Shown piece after piece: positions 21,923 to 30,857 of a stretch of DNA of 64,000 bases. How positions within the stretch are numbered: the stretch's first letter is position 1; each line of letters begins with the position of its first letter. This DNA is from Alienimonas sp043951915 (GTDB lineage: Bacteria > Planctomycetota > Planctomycetia > Planctomycetales > Planctomycetaceae): contig NZ_JBINJD010000002.1 in NCBI RefSeq assembly GCF_043951915.1, forward strand, positions 1 to 64,000, in the 5' to 3' direction. The notes below the pieces were generated by a model that saw only the letters and a program-made list of their open reading frames with translations, was not told where the DNA came from and made no database searches. The translations under genes and the position numbers were made by a program.

Positions 21923-24900
21923 ATGAGCGACGCCCCCCCGAAGAAACGTCGCCGCCGCAATCGCAAGAAGAAATCGGCCGGCGAGCACGGCGGCGAAACG
22001 CTGCCGCCGGAGGAAGTGAAGGGCCGGATCGACCTCGTCGTCGAGCGCCTCAACGCCGGCGTGATGGTCGCGGACCGGTTCAAGATCGAACGTGGCCTGA
22101 ACACGGTTCTGCACCTGTCCAAGACGGGCAAGCCGCTGTCGAAGAGCCTCGAACGGCTGGAGCGGGACGCGACCCGCAGCGGGGAGCGGTTCGACGAACG
22201 GAAGGCGACCGTCCCGCAGGTCAGCTACCCCGGCGAACTGCCGGTAACGGGGCGGCGGGACGAACTGGCGGAGGCGATCCGCGACAATCAGGTGGTCGTC
22301 GTCTGCGGCGAAACCGGCTCCGGCAAAAGCACCCAGCTGCCGAAGATCTGCCTGGACCTCGGCCGCGGGGTGGCGGGGATGATCGGCCACACCCAGCCCC
22401 GCCGGATCGCCGCCCGCAGCGTGGCCAGCCGGGTGGGGGAGGAACTGGGCGTCTCGAACCCCACGGTCGCTCATAAGGTGCGCTTCGCCGACCAGACGAC
22501 GGACAAGACGTTGGTCAAACTGATGACCGACGGCGTCCTGCTGGCGGAAACGCAGTCCGACCGGTTCCTGAACCGCTACGACACGATCATCGTCGACGAG
22601 GCTCACGAGCGGAGCCTCAACATCGATTTCCTGCTCGGCTACATCAAACGCCTGCTGCCCAAACGGCCGGAACTGAGGTTGATCGTGACCAGCGCCACGA
22701 TCGACGTCGCCCGCTACAGCGAGTTCTTCGGCAGCGGCGAGCCCGGCACGGAGGAGTTCCAACCGGCCCCGGTGATCGAGGTCAGCGGCCGCACCTACCC
22801 GGTCGAGATGCGGTACCGGCCGCTGCCGGAGCCGGACGAGAACGACAACCAGCCCGACCCGGAGGACCACCTCGCCGACGCCGTCGCCGAGGTGTGCAAG
22901 GAGGGCCCCGGCGACGTGCTGGTGTTCGTGCCGACCGAGCGGGACATCCGCGACGTGTCCGACGCCCTCCGCGGCCGCCGGCTGCCCGGCGGCGGGCCGA
23001 CGGAGATCCTGCCGCTCTACGGCCGGCTCTCCGTGAAGGAACAGCAAAAGGTGTTCAAACCCGCCAGCGGCCGGCGGATCGTGGTGGCGACGAACGTCGC
23101 CGAGAGCAGCCTGACGGTGCCGGGCATCCGCTACGTGGTCGACACCGGCACGGCCCGCATCAGCCGCTACGCCGCCCGGACCGGGGTGCAGCGGTTGCCG
23201 ATCGAACCGGTCTCGAAGGCCAGCGCCCGCCAGCGGGCCGGGCGCTGCGGCCGGGTGGGGCCGGGCGTCTGCGTGCGGCTGTACTCCGAGGAGGACTTCG
23301 AGAGCCGGGAAGAATTTACCCCGCCGGAAATTCAGCGGAGCAATCTGGCCGGGGTCATCCTGCAGATGGCCACGCTGCGGCTGGGCACGATCGACGAGTT
23401 CCCGCTGCTCGACCCGCCCCGCCCGGCCAGCGTGCGGGACGGCTACGAAACGCTGACGGAGATCGGCGCCCTCGACGAGGAGTACGCCCTGACCGACCTC
23501 GGCCGCACGCTCTCCACGATGCCGGTGGACCCGCGGATCGGCCGGATGGTCGTCGCCGGGGCGGACGAGGGCGTGCTGCACGACGTGCTGGTGATCGCCT
23601 CCGCCCTGGAGATCCAGGACCCCCGCGACCGCCCGGTCGACAAGAAGGGCGCCGCGGACGCCGCCCACGAGCCGTTCCTCGATTCGGACAGCGACTTCCT
23701 CACGCTGCTCAACATCTGGAACTGGTATCAGGAGCGCCGCAAATCGCTCTCCCGCGGCAAGCTGATGAAGGCTTGCCGCCAGAATTTTTTGAATCACGTT
23801 CGCCTGCGGGAGTGGAGCGACGTGCACCGGCAACTGGCGGACCTGGCCCGGTCCGCCAAGCTGCCGAAGCGGTCCCACGACGGCGAGAAGTACGACCCGA
23901 TCCACCGGGCGCTGCTGGCCGGGCTGCTGGGCAAGGCGATGTACCGGCCGGACGACGGGCCGGAGTACACCGCCGCCGGGGGGGTGAAGTGCGTGCTTTG
24001 GCCGGGCAGCGGCATCTTCAAGAAGAAGCCCAAGTGGGCGATGGCCGCGGAGCTGGTGGAGACCGGCCGCCGCTACGCCCGCACCGCGGCCCGCATCAGC
24101 CCGAGCTGGATCGAGCCGCTCGCCCCGCACGTGCTGAAGTACGAGTGGAGCGAACCCCGCTGGAACCCGGACAGCGGCGCTGCCCAGTGCGACGAGAAGG
24201 TCACGCTGTACGGCCTCCCGGTCGTCCCCCGCCGCACCGCCGGGCTGGCGAAGTACGACGCCCTGCTGGCCCGCACGCTGTTCATCCAGCACGGCTTGGT
24301 CGAATACGACCTGCCCGGCGTCGACCCGGTCGACGGTAGCGGCGGCCCGGAATTTCTGTACTTCAACCGGCAGATGCAGGTCGAAGCAGAGAAACTCCAG
24401 GCGAAGGCCCGCGGCGAGGACCTGCTCGTCGGCCCGCAGGCCCGGTTCGAGTTCTACGACGAGAAGCTGCCCAACCGCGTCACCGACCTGCCCCGCCTCA
24501 ACAAGTGGTTGAAGGAGGCGAGCGAGGAGGAGCGGGACGCGCTGGTGATGGACCGGTCGCTGTTCATCCGGACCGGCGCCGCGGAGCCGGATTCGCAGCA
24601 GTATCCGGACGCGCTGAACCTCTCCGGGGCCGAGGCGAAGATTGAATACCGCCTCCGCCCCGGCGAGGCCGGCGAGGGGGAGGACGAGGGGCTGACGGTC
24701 CACGTCGACCGCCGGGACGCCCACCGGCTGAGCGCCGCCCGCCTCGGCTGGCTGGTGCCGGGGTTGCTCGCGGAAAAAGTGACCGCCCTGATCCGCGGTC
24801 TGCCGAAAGACCTGCGGACGCGGTTCGTCCCCGTCCCGGACACGGCCCAGGAGGTCGTCGACCTGCTGACCTTCGGCGAGGGCGACCTGCTGCACGAACT

Positions 24901-25939
24901 CTCCCGCGTGCTGCAACGCATCGGCGGGGAGCGGGTGCCGGTCGAACTGTTGGAGGCGATCGAACTCCCCCGGCACCTCCGCATGACGGTGCGGGTGACC
25001 GGTGCGGAGGGCGGCCCGGCGACGGTCGCCGTGCCGGCGGACGGCCGCAGCGAAAAGAAGCTGCTCGCCCCCGCCGCCCCGCCGGAGCAGCGGTTCCACC
25101 GCGACGGCCTCACCCAGTGGGACTTCGGCGAACTGCCGGAGTCCGTGCAGGTCAGCGGCAAAACGCTGCACCCGGGACTAGTCGACGCCGGCACGACGGT
25201 CTCCGTGCGGCTGTTCGACTCCGTGGAGAAGGCGACCCACTTCACCCGCGGCGGGCTGCGGCGCCTGTTGGTTCTGGCCGACCCCGCCGGCTACGTCGCC
25301 GGGCCGGGCCCCTCGGCGCTGGAGGGCAGCGGGGTGACGGCCGACGAGTTGCGGTTGCTCGTCGCCGACCGGGCGCTGGTCCCCGGCGACGACCCGCACG
25401 CCTTCGAACCGCCTCGCAGCGACGCGGGTTGGGCGAAGATGAAGTCGGCGGCGGAGGCCCGCAGGGAGTCCGCGTTACGGCAGGTGAACGAACTGGCGGG
25501 GGCGCTGGTCCCGGCGTTGGTGCAGGTCAAGGCGTCGCTGGACGCCACGCATCCGCCGGCGTGGGAGGAGGCGGTGCTGGACATGCTCGAACAGATCGAC
25601 GCCCTCGCCACGCCGCGGTTCGTGCTCACGACCGACTGGCCCCGCCTGACCGAGTTCCCCCGCTACGTCCAGGCGGCGAATCGGCGGTTCGAGCTGCTGA
25701 AGAGCGGCGACTTGAAAGGCGACGGCGAGCGGGAGGACCGGCTCGCCCCCTACCGCTCCCGGTTGGAGCGGCGGCTGGAGCGCTGCGACGACCCCCAGAA
25801 TCCGCCCGGGAAAGTCGCGGCGTTCCGCTGGCTGGTCGAGGAATTACGGGTCAGCCTGTGGGCCCCGGACCTGGGACACCCGCCGGGGGTGATCGAAAAG
25901 CGGTTGGAAAAGCAGTGGCAACGCGCCAAGCTGGCGTGA
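21923..25939 (+). CDS. hrpA: DEAH-box ATP-dependent RNA helicase HrpA
   Basis: Large (1338-residue) cytosolic RNA helicase close in length to E. coli HrpA (1300). A Lys/Arg-rich N-terminus (PKKRRRRNRKKK) precedes the helicase core: Walker A GETGSGKSTQLPK, DEAH in IIVDEAHERSLN, motif III VTSATIDV, and motif VI QRAGRCGRVGPG. Winged-helix, ratchet and OB-like regions follow, then the long HrpA-specific C-terminal domain. HrpA has been linked to rescue of stalled ribosomes and mRNA processing. The ATG at 21923 was chosen over upstream codons that lie in the palindromic element. Confidence 0.95.
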   Translation: MSDAPPKKRRRRNRKKKSAGEHGGETLPPEEVKGRIDLVVERLNAGVMVADRFKIERGLNTVLHLSKTGKPLSKSLERLERDATRSGERFDERKATVPQVSYPGELPVTGRRDELAEAIRDNQVVVVCGETGSGKSTQLPKICLDLGRGVAGMIGHTQPRRIAARSVASRVGEELGVSNPTVAHKVRFADQTTDKTLVKLMTDGVLLAETQSDRFLNRYDTIIVDEAHERSLNIDFLLGYIKRLLPKRPELRLIVTSATIDVARYSEFFGSGEPGTEEFQPAPVIEVSGRTYPVEMRYRPLPEPDENDNQPDPEDHLADAVAEVCKEGPGDVLVFVPTERDIRDVSDALRGRRLPGGGPTEILPLYGRLSVKEQQKVFKPASGRRIVVATNVAESSLTVPGIRYVVDTGTARISRYAARTGVQRLPIEPVSKASARQRAGRCGRVGPGVCVRLYSEEDFESREEFTPPEIQRSNLAGVILQMATLRLGTIDEFPLLDPPRPASVRDGYETLTEIGALDEEYALTDLGRTLSTMPVDPRIGRMVVAGADEGVLHDVLVIASALEIQDPRDRPVDKKGAADAAHEPFLDSDSDFLTLLNIWNWYQERRKSLSRGKLMKACRQNFLNHVRLREWSDVHRQLADLARSAKLPKRSHDGEKYDPIHRALLAGLLGKAMYRPDDGPEYTAAGGVKCVLWPGSGIFKKKPKWAMAAELVETGRRYARTAARISPSWIEPLAPHVLKYEWSEPRWNPDSGAAQCDEKVTLYGLPVVPRRTAGLAKYDALLARTLFIQHGLVEYDLPGVDPVDGSGGPEFLYFNRQMQVEAEKLQAKARGEDLLVGPQARFEFYDEKLPNRVTDLPRLNKWLKEASEEERDALVMDRSLFIRTGAAEPDSQQYPDALNLSGAEAKIEYRLRPGEAGEGEDEGLTVHVDRRDAHRLSAARLGWLVPGLLAEKVTALIRGLPKDLRTRFVPVPDTAQEVVDLLTFGEGDLLHELSRVLQRIGGERVPVELLEAIELPRHLRMTVRVTGAEGGPATVAVPADGRSEKKLLAPAAPPEQRFHRDGLTQWDFGELPESVQVSGKTLHPGLVDAGTTVSVRLFDSVEKATHFTRGGLRRLLVLADPAGYVAGPGPSALEGSGVTADELRLLVADRALVPGDDPHAFEPPRSDAGWAKMKSAAEARRESALRQVNELAGALVPALVQVKASLDATHPPAWEEAVLDMLEQIDALATPRFVLTTDWPRLTEFPRYVQAANRRFELLKSGDLKGDGEREDRLAPYRSRLERRLERCDDPQNPPGKVAAFRWLVEELRVSLWAPDLGHPPGVIEKRLEKQWQRAKLA

Positions 25940-25970
25940 CGCCCGCCCGCCCCCGCAGCGTCGTGTCCCG

Positions 25971-26618
25971 ATGCCCCCCGAACCTGCGACCCCCGAAGCC
26001 GCCGCCTTCGCGGAGACGCTCCGCGGACGCGGCATCACGGACGAGCGGGTGATCGCCGCGGTCGCCGCCGTCGACCGGGCGCGGCTCATGCCGCCGGAGC
26101 AGCGCTCGACCGCCTGGGTGGACGCCGCCCGGCCGATCGGCGAGGGGCAGACGATCAGCCAGCCGTCGCTGGTGGCGATGATGACCGAGGCGCTGGAGCT
26201 GACCGGCGACGAAACCGTGCTGGAGATCGGCACCGGCAGCGGCTATCAGGCGGCGATCCTCGCCCACCTGTGCCAGCGGGTGGTGACGGTCGAACGGCTT
26301 GCCGAACTCGCCGAGCCGGCCCGCAAGGCGCTGGGGGAGTTGGGGATCGACAACGTGACCTTCCGCACCGGCGACGGCACCCTCGGGGCGCCGGAGGACG
26401 GGCCGTACGACGCGATCGTCGTCACCGCCGCGGCCCCAGACGTCCCGCCGGCGTTGGTGGAGCAGCTCGCCGAGGGCGGTCGGCTGGTGATCCCGGTCGG
26501 CGACCGCTTCACCCAGGACCTGTTGCGGGTCCGCAAAACGGCGGAGGGAACCGACCGGACGGTGTTGTGCGGCTGCCGGTTCGTCCCGCTGATCGGGCAG
26601 CAGGGGTGGGACGAGTAG
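25971..26618 (+). CDS. pcm: Protein-L-isoaspartate O-methyltransferase
   Basis: Repairs isoaspartyl damage in proteins by SAM-dependent methylation. The 215 residues show the family pattern: QTISQPSLVAMMTEAL before motif I VLEIGTGSGYQAAIL, post-I acidic VVTVERL, and motif II YDAIVVTAAAPDVPPAL with GGRLVIPVG. It starts 31 bp after hrpA and probably shares its transcript. The stop codon TAG is the first part of a palindromic element (26615-26705). Confidence 0.95.
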   Translation: MPPEPATPEAAAFAETLRGRGITDERVIAAVAAVDRARLMPPEQRSTAWVDAARPIGEGQTISQPSLVAMMTEALELTGDETVLEIGTGSGYQAAILAHLCQRVVTVERLAELAEPARKALGELGIDNVTFRTGDGTLGAPEDGPYDAIVVTAAAPDVPPALVEQLAEGGRLVIPVGDRFTQDLLRVRKTAEGTDRTVLCGCRFVPLIGQQGWDE

Positions 26619-26705
26619 GGGCCGCTCCGCGGACCGGGCTCTGGGGGCGTCGCGCTCTCACCAACCGCGATCCCTTTCGCGATCGGTCCGCAGAGCGGAC
26701 CCTAC
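26615..26705. repeat. Palindromic element between pcm and the next gene
   Basis: Arms GTAGGGGCCGCTCCGCGGACCG (26615-26636, written in two parts: GTAGGGGCCGC, TCCGCGGACCG) and the reverse complement at 26684-26705 match at 20 of 22 positions with 47 bases between. Each arm is itself partly self-complementary. It includes the pcm stop codon and ends 3 bp before the ATG of the next gene. A second copy lies at 27377-27447. Confidence 0.9.
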
Positions 26706-26708
26706 GGC

Positions 26709-27380
26709 ATGGACACCCTCAATCAGGTCCTCGACGCCGTCTTCCAGCGGGTGCAGAACCACTGGATCGAACTGCTGACCGCGGCGGCGTTCACGCTGGT
26801 CGGCTGGTTCTTCGGGCGCCGCCGGGCGAAGGCGGATTGGCGGAAGCGGGAGTTCTTCGACCGGGTGAACTTCAGCCTGAACTCGCTGGGCCCCGCGGAG
26901 AAAGGGGCCGACGGCGAACCCGGCCCGCGGACGCTGCGGATTCGCACGCTGGCGGAGATGAACGCCGGCGACGTGTTCCTCAACGCTGCGGCCCGGGACG
27001 CCGTGACCGCCGCGGCCCGCCGCACGACGCCGGCCGACCCGACCCTCCCGTTGCCGCAGAACGACTACTGGTTCTACCTCAACGCCGTGCTGAACGAGCT
27101 GTCGGAGCGGTTCGCCGCCGGGTTGCTGCGGCGGGACCTCGGTCAGCAGGTGCGGGGGGAGACCTACCTCGTCTGCCTCACCTGCGAGGCCGCCGGGACG
27201 ATCCGGCAGCGGAAGATCCGGGCGATGGTGATCCGCAAGGACCTGTTGCTCGATCTGCCGGAGGGGGAGCCGGCCTACGAGGCCCCGACGCACTCGACGC
27301 GTTGGGAGACGCTACGGTTCCTCGCCGCCGAACACGGCCGCAACCCGTGGAAGTTCCTCGAAGTGGAACTGTGCCTGTAG
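26709..27380 (+). CDS. Hypothetical membrane-anchored protein between two palindromes
   Basis: A 223-residue protein of unknown family. One hydrophobic helix near the N-terminus (about 18-35, IELLTAAAFTLVGWFFG) is followed by a basic stop-transfer stretch (RRRAKADWRKREFF), so the rest is likely cytoplasmic. The body has a Cys pair (YLVCLTCEAAG) and ends in WKFLEVELCL. The ATG at 26709 follows the upstream palindrome directly, and the stop TAG is inside the downstream copy of the same palindrome, so the gene is boxed by repeats. No function is proposed. Confidence 0.7.
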   Translation: MDTLNQVLDAVFQRVQNHWIELLTAAAFTLVGWFFGRRRAKADWRKREFFDRVNFSLNSLGPAEKGADGEPGPRTLRIRTLAEMNAGDVFLNAAARDAVTAAARRTTPADPTLPLPQNDYWFYLNAVLNELSERFAAGLLRRDLGQQVRGETYLVCLTCEAAGTIRQRKIRAMVIRKDLLLDLPEGEPAYEAPTHSTRWETLRFLAAEHGRNPWKFLEVELCL

Positions 27381-27447
27381 GGTCCGCTGCGCGGACCGTC
27401 TCCGATGACGTCGCCGCTTCGTCTACGGTCCGCACAGCGGACCCTAC
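27377..27447. repeat. Palindromic element providing stop codons to two convergent genes
   Basis: Arms at 27377-27399 (GTAGGGTCCGCTGCGCGGAC...) and 27425-27447 are reverse complements at 22 of 23 positions with a 25-base centre. The outer GTAG/CTAC ends contain the TAG stop of the plus-strand 223-residue gene (27378-27380) and the TAG stop of the minus-strand cyclotransferase (27444-27446). Same family as 26615-26705. It could terminate both transcripts. Confidence 0.9.
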
Positions 27448-28244
27448 GGGGCTTTCGGCCAGGGCACCTCGTAGACGGCCGGCCAGAGTTTGCCGGTGAG
27501 CAGCAGGCGTTCGCCCTGCTCGTCCCAGGCGATGCCGTTGAGGACTTTCTCCCGGTCGTTCACCCCGGAGAGGCGGACGAGTTCGGAACCGTCCAGCCAG
27601 CCGGTCACCTCGCCGGTGGCCGGGTCGATCCGGGCGATGTGCGGGCTGTACCAGACGTTCGCCAGCACCTCCGGTTCGCCGTCGGCCCGGCGGACCCATT
27701 CCAGTTCGTTGAGCTGGTCCACCGGCCGGCCGCGGTCGGTCACGCGGACGCGGCCGGTGACGGTCCCGGTCGCCGGGTCGAGGAACCGCAGCACGCTGCT
27801 GCCGTCGGAGAGGATCAGCCGTTTCCCGTCGGTCGTCAGGCCCCAGCCCTCCCCGGCGATGCGAAAGCGCCGCTTCGCGGTGAGGGTCTCGCGGTCGTAG
27901 ACGAAGGCCCAGCCGCTCTGCCAGGTGAGCTGAAACACCTCGTCCCCCAGCACGCAGACGCCCTCGCCGAACAGCCGGTCGTCCAGCTTGCGGAAGGCCT
28001 TGGTGCGGCCGGTTTCGAGATCCACGGTTCGCAGCACGCTGGTTCCGTGGCGGCCGGTGCCCTCGTAGAGAACGCCGTCGTGCCAGGCGAAGCCCTGCGT
28101 GAAGGCTCGGGCGTCGTGGGGGTAGCGTTTGGTCGGCGTAAGCCGGACGACGGCCGCGTCGTCCGCGGTCTGGGCCGCGAGGGTGAGCCCCAACCCGGCG
28201 ACCGCGGCGAGACCGCAGGCGGCGGCCAGCAGCTTGCGGGTCAT
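27444..28244 (-). CDS. Glutaminyl-peptide cyclotransferase (plant-type fold)
   Basis: Forms N-terminal pyroglutamate from glutamine; 266 residues matching the beta-propeller Glu_cyclase_2 family. A signal peptide (MTRKLLAAACGLAAVAGLGLTLA) suggests export. Family motifs include FTQGFAWHDGVLYEGTG, LFGEGVCVLGDEVFQLTW, and LNELEWV with VLNGIAWD near the C-terminus. The ATG at 28244 opens the signal peptide. It lies 17 bp after pyrC on the same strand, so co-transcription is likely although no functional link is obvious. Confidence 0.85.
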   Translation of the reverse strand: MTRKLLAAACGLAAVAGLGLTLAAQTADDAAVVRLTPTKRYPHDARAFTQGFAWHDGVLYEGTGRHGTSVLRTVDLETGRTKAFRKLDDRLFGEGVCVLGDEVFQLTWQSGWAFVYDRETLTAKRRFRIAGEGWGLTTDGKRLILSDGSSVLRFLDPATGTVTGRVRVTDRGRPVDQLNELEWVRRADGEPEVLANVWYSPHIARIDPATGEVTGWLDGSELVRLSGVNDREKVLNGIAWDEQGERLLLTGKLWPAVYEVPWPKAP

Positions 28245-28261
28245 GCGATCCGTCTCCAGGG

Positions 28262-29677
28262 TCAGGCGGGGCCGATGCCGTCCGGCGTGGCGTGGAAGCC
28301 GCCGCGGGCGTGGTCGCAGCGGACGGCCCGGCCGCGGACGCCCTCGTCGAACCGGGGGCTGCCGTCCACCGTAGTCGTTCCGCCGCGGCGCGAGAAGACC
28401 CGCCGCCCGCCGACGAACGTGTCCGTCACCCGGCCCGTCAGCGTCTCGCCGTCCCAGGGGCTCCACCGGTTCTTCGTGACCTGCTCCGCGTCGCGGACGG
28501 TGAAGCTCTCGTGTGGATTGACGATGCAGACGTCGGCGTCGTAGCCGTCCGCCAACCGCCCCTTCCCGACGAGGCCCCACACGCGGGCCGGGGCGTCGCA
28601 CATCGCCTCGGCGATCCGCTCGACGGTCACCCCGCGCTCCGGGCCGTGGGTGAGCAGCAAACTCAGGCTGTTCTCCAGCGCCGGCAGGCCGGAGGGGGAG
28701 TCCGGGTAGTCGGCGGCCTTCTCCTCCAGCGTGTGCGGGGCGTGGTCGGTGGCGACGACCTGGATCGTCTCCCCGTCGGCGAGCGCCTGCCACATCGCGG
28801 CCCGGTCGGCGGCGCTTTTGATCGCCGGGTTCATCTGCACCCGACTGCCGAGACGGTCGTAGTCGCGGGTGTCGAACAACAGGTGATGCGGGCAGACCTC
28901 CGCGGTGATCTGCGGGCCGGCCTGGGCGATCTCCCGCAGTTCCCCCGCGGTGGAGACGTGCAGCACGTGGAAGCGGTGGTCGTGCCGGGTCGCCAGATCG
29001 ATCGCCCGCCGCACGCTGACGACGGCGGCCTCCTCGTTGCGGATGTCGCTGTGCACCCGGATCGGCCAGGGCGGTTCGCCGAGGCGGTCCCGCACGGCCT
29101 CGCGGTTCGCCCGCACGGTCGCCTCGTCCTCGCAGTGGGCGCACAGGGGGAGCGTCGTCTCGGCGAAGATCGCCTCCAGCGCCTCCTGGGCGTCGACCAG
29201 CAGGTTGCCGGTGCTGGACCCGATGAAGATCTTGATCCCGCAGGTGACGTCGGGATCCGCGGCCTTCAGTTCGTCGAGGTTGTCCGGCGTGGCGCCCAGG
29301 TAGAAGCCCCAATTCACCAGGGCTTTCTCCTCGGCGATCTTGTTCTTCGCCTCCCACAGGGCCCGGGTGACGGTGGCGGGCTTGGTGTTGGGCATCTCCA
29401 GCACGGTCGTGACCCCGCCGGCGGCCGCGGCCCGGGTGCCGGTGCGGAGGTCTTCCTTGTGCGTCAGGCCGGGATCGCGGAGGTGCACCTGATCGTCGAT
29501 CACCCCGGGAAAGATCAGCTTGCCGGTGCAGTCGACGATCTCGTCGGCCTGAACCGCGGCGGGCGGGTCGATCTTCAGCGTGCCGCCGTCCAGCAGCACG
29601 TCGACGCGACGGGTTTCGAAGCCGGAGCCGACGGGAAGGACGGCGTCGCCGCCGCGGAGCAGGGTGCGGTGGGCCAT
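28262..29677 (-). CDS. pyrC: Dihydroorotase-family amidohydrolase PyrC
   Basis: Class I-type dihydroorotase (471 residues) that would close N-carbamoyl-aspartate to dihydroorotate. Seen: substrate/metal motif GVIDDQVHLRDPGLTHKED, carboxylated-Lys region CGIKIFIGSS, His in LCAHCEDE and FHVLHVST, and the catalytic Asp in VVATDHAPHT. The usual HxH metal pair reads QxH: the first His is Gln. This DDQVH variant also occurs in dihydroorotase annotations from other phyla as I recall, but it weakens certainty of activity. The last 30 residues extend past the family end. It is upstream of the cyclotransferase gene in the same direction. Confidence 0.85.
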   Translation of the reverse strand: MAHRTLLRGGDAVLPVGSGFETRRVDVLLDGGTLKIDPPAAVQADEIVDCTGKLIFPGVIDDQVHLRDPGLTHKEDLRTGTRAAAAGGVTTVLEMPNTKPATVTRALWEAKNKIAEEKALVNWGFYLGATPDNLDELKAADPDVTCGIKIFIGSSTGNLLVDAQEALEAIFAETTLPLCAHCEDEATVRANREAVRDRLGEPPWPIRVHSDIRNEEAAVVSVRRAIDLATRHDHRFHVLHVSTAGELREIAQAGPQITAEVCPHHLLFDTRDYDRLGSRVQMNPAIKSAADRAAMWQALADGETIQVVATDHAPHTLEEKAADYPDSPSGLPALENSLSLLLTHGPERGVTVERIAEAMCDAPARVWGLVGKGRLADGYDADVCIVNPHESFTVRDAEQVTKNRWSPWDGETLTGRVTDTFVGGRRVFSRRGGTTTVDGSPRFDEGVRGRAVRCDHARGGFHATPDGIGPA

Positions 29678-29783
29678 GCGGTAATCCGGCGTCTGGATGC
29701 GGGTGGACGGAGCGGGGAAGGGGCCGGAGAATGCCGGTTCGCCGCTCGCCCGTCACCCCCCTCACCCCGAATGCGGTGGAGAT

Positions 29784-30812
29784 TTGAAAGCGCTCGTGAA
29801 AGCCAAGCCCGAACCGGGGCTGTGGCTCGAAGACGTCCCCGAGCCGGAGGTCGGCCCGAACGACGTGCTGATCGGCGTCCATAAGACCGGCGTCTGCGGC
29901 ACCGACCTGCACATCTACCAGTGGGACGCCTGGGCCCGCAAAACGATCCCGGTGCCGATGGTCGTCGGGCACGAGTTCGTCGGGGAGGTGCTGGACACCG
30001 GCTCCAACGTGACCGACTTCCACCCGGGGGAGATCGTCTCCGGTGAGGGGCACGTCGTCTGCGGGCGCTGCCGGAACTGTCTGGCCGGCCGCCGGCACCT
30101 GTGCGCCCACACGATCGGGCTGGGGGTGAACCGCCCGGGGGCGTTCGCCGAACGGCTGAGCCTGCCGATGACGAACGTCTGGCACCACGCCGACGACATC
30201 GACACGGACGTCGCCGCGATCTTCGACCCGCTCGGCAACGCGGTGCACACGGCGCTGCACTTCGAGGTGCTGGGCGAGGACGTGCTGGTGACCGGCTGCG
30301 GCCCGATCGGCTGCATGGCCGTCGCCGTGGCCAAACACGCCGGCGCCCGCTTCGTCGTCGCCACCGATCCCAACGCGGAGCGCCGGGCCCTGGCGAAGCA
30401 GATGGGCGCCACCCGCGTCGTCGACCCGACGAAGGAAAAACTCGCCGACGTTCAGCGGGAACTCGGCATGAAGGAGGGCTTCGACGTCGGGCTCGAAATG
30501 TCCGGCAACCCCTCGGCGTTCCGCGACCTGCTGGCGAACCTCTGCCACGGCGGCAAGTGCGCGATGCTCGGCATCCCCAGCGAGGAGATCGCGATCGACT
30601 GGAACACGGTCGTGTTCAATATGCTCACGATCCAGGGCATCTACGGCCGCGAAATGTACGAAACGTGGTACCAGATGACGGTGATGCTCCAGAGCGGCCT
30701 GGACGTCACCCCCGTCATCACCAGCCGGCTGCGGTACGATCAGTTCGAAGAGGGCTTCGCCGCCATGAAAGCCGGCGGCGGCAAAGTGATCCTCGACTGG
30801 AGAGACGCCTGA
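29784..30812 (+). CDS. tdh: L-threonine 3-dehydrogenase
   Basis: Zinc- and NAD-dependent oxidation of threonine to 2-amino-3-ketobutyrate, the first step of conversion to glycine. The 342 residues carry catalytic zinc ligands in KTGVCGTDLHIY and VVGHEFVGEV, the four-Cys structural zinc site CGRCRNCLAGRRHLC, and the NAD motif VTGCGPIGCMAVA. The start is TTG at 29784, because it reproduces the family N-terminus MKALVKAKPEPGLWLEDVP; the GTG four codons later would trim it. kbl, the partner enzyme, lies downstream, with an Uma2 gene between. Confidence 0.94.
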   Translation: MKALVKAKPEPGLWLEDVPEPEVGPNDVLIGVHKTGVCGTDLHIYQWDAWARKTIPVPMVVGHEFVGEVLDTGSNVTDFHPGEIVSGEGHVVCGRCRNCLAGRRHLCAHTIGLGVNRPGAFAERLSLPMTNVWHHADDIDTDVAAIFDPLGNAVHTALHFEVLGEDVLVTGCGPIGCMAVAVAKHAGARFVVATDPNAERRALAKQMGATRVVDPTKEKLADVQRELGMKEGFDVGLEMSGNPSAFRDLLANLCHGGKCAMLGIPSEEIAIDWNTVVFNMLTIQGIYGREMYETWYQMTVMLQSGLDVTPVITSRLRYDQFEEGFAAMKAGGGKVILDWRDA

Positions 30813-30857
30813 CGGAGCCGCTTGCGGTTTCGCCGGTCGATCACGGAACTGATCCCG

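Noticed and set aside
19808..25171. A minus-strand open frame of almost 1800 codons running through hrpA and its neighbours, and similar long opposite-strand frames elsewhere (e.g. 4089-6998, 39386-42691)
   Set aside because: The translations are Arg/Gly/Val/Leu/His-rich with no domains and lie opposite genes with clear motifs. At this GC content antisense frames stay open by chance.
26615..27447. Flanking palindromes considered as terminal inverted repeats of an insertion sequence around the 223-residue gene
   Set aside because: The gene product has no transposase features, each palindrome is a complete hairpin by itself, and no target-site duplication was seen.
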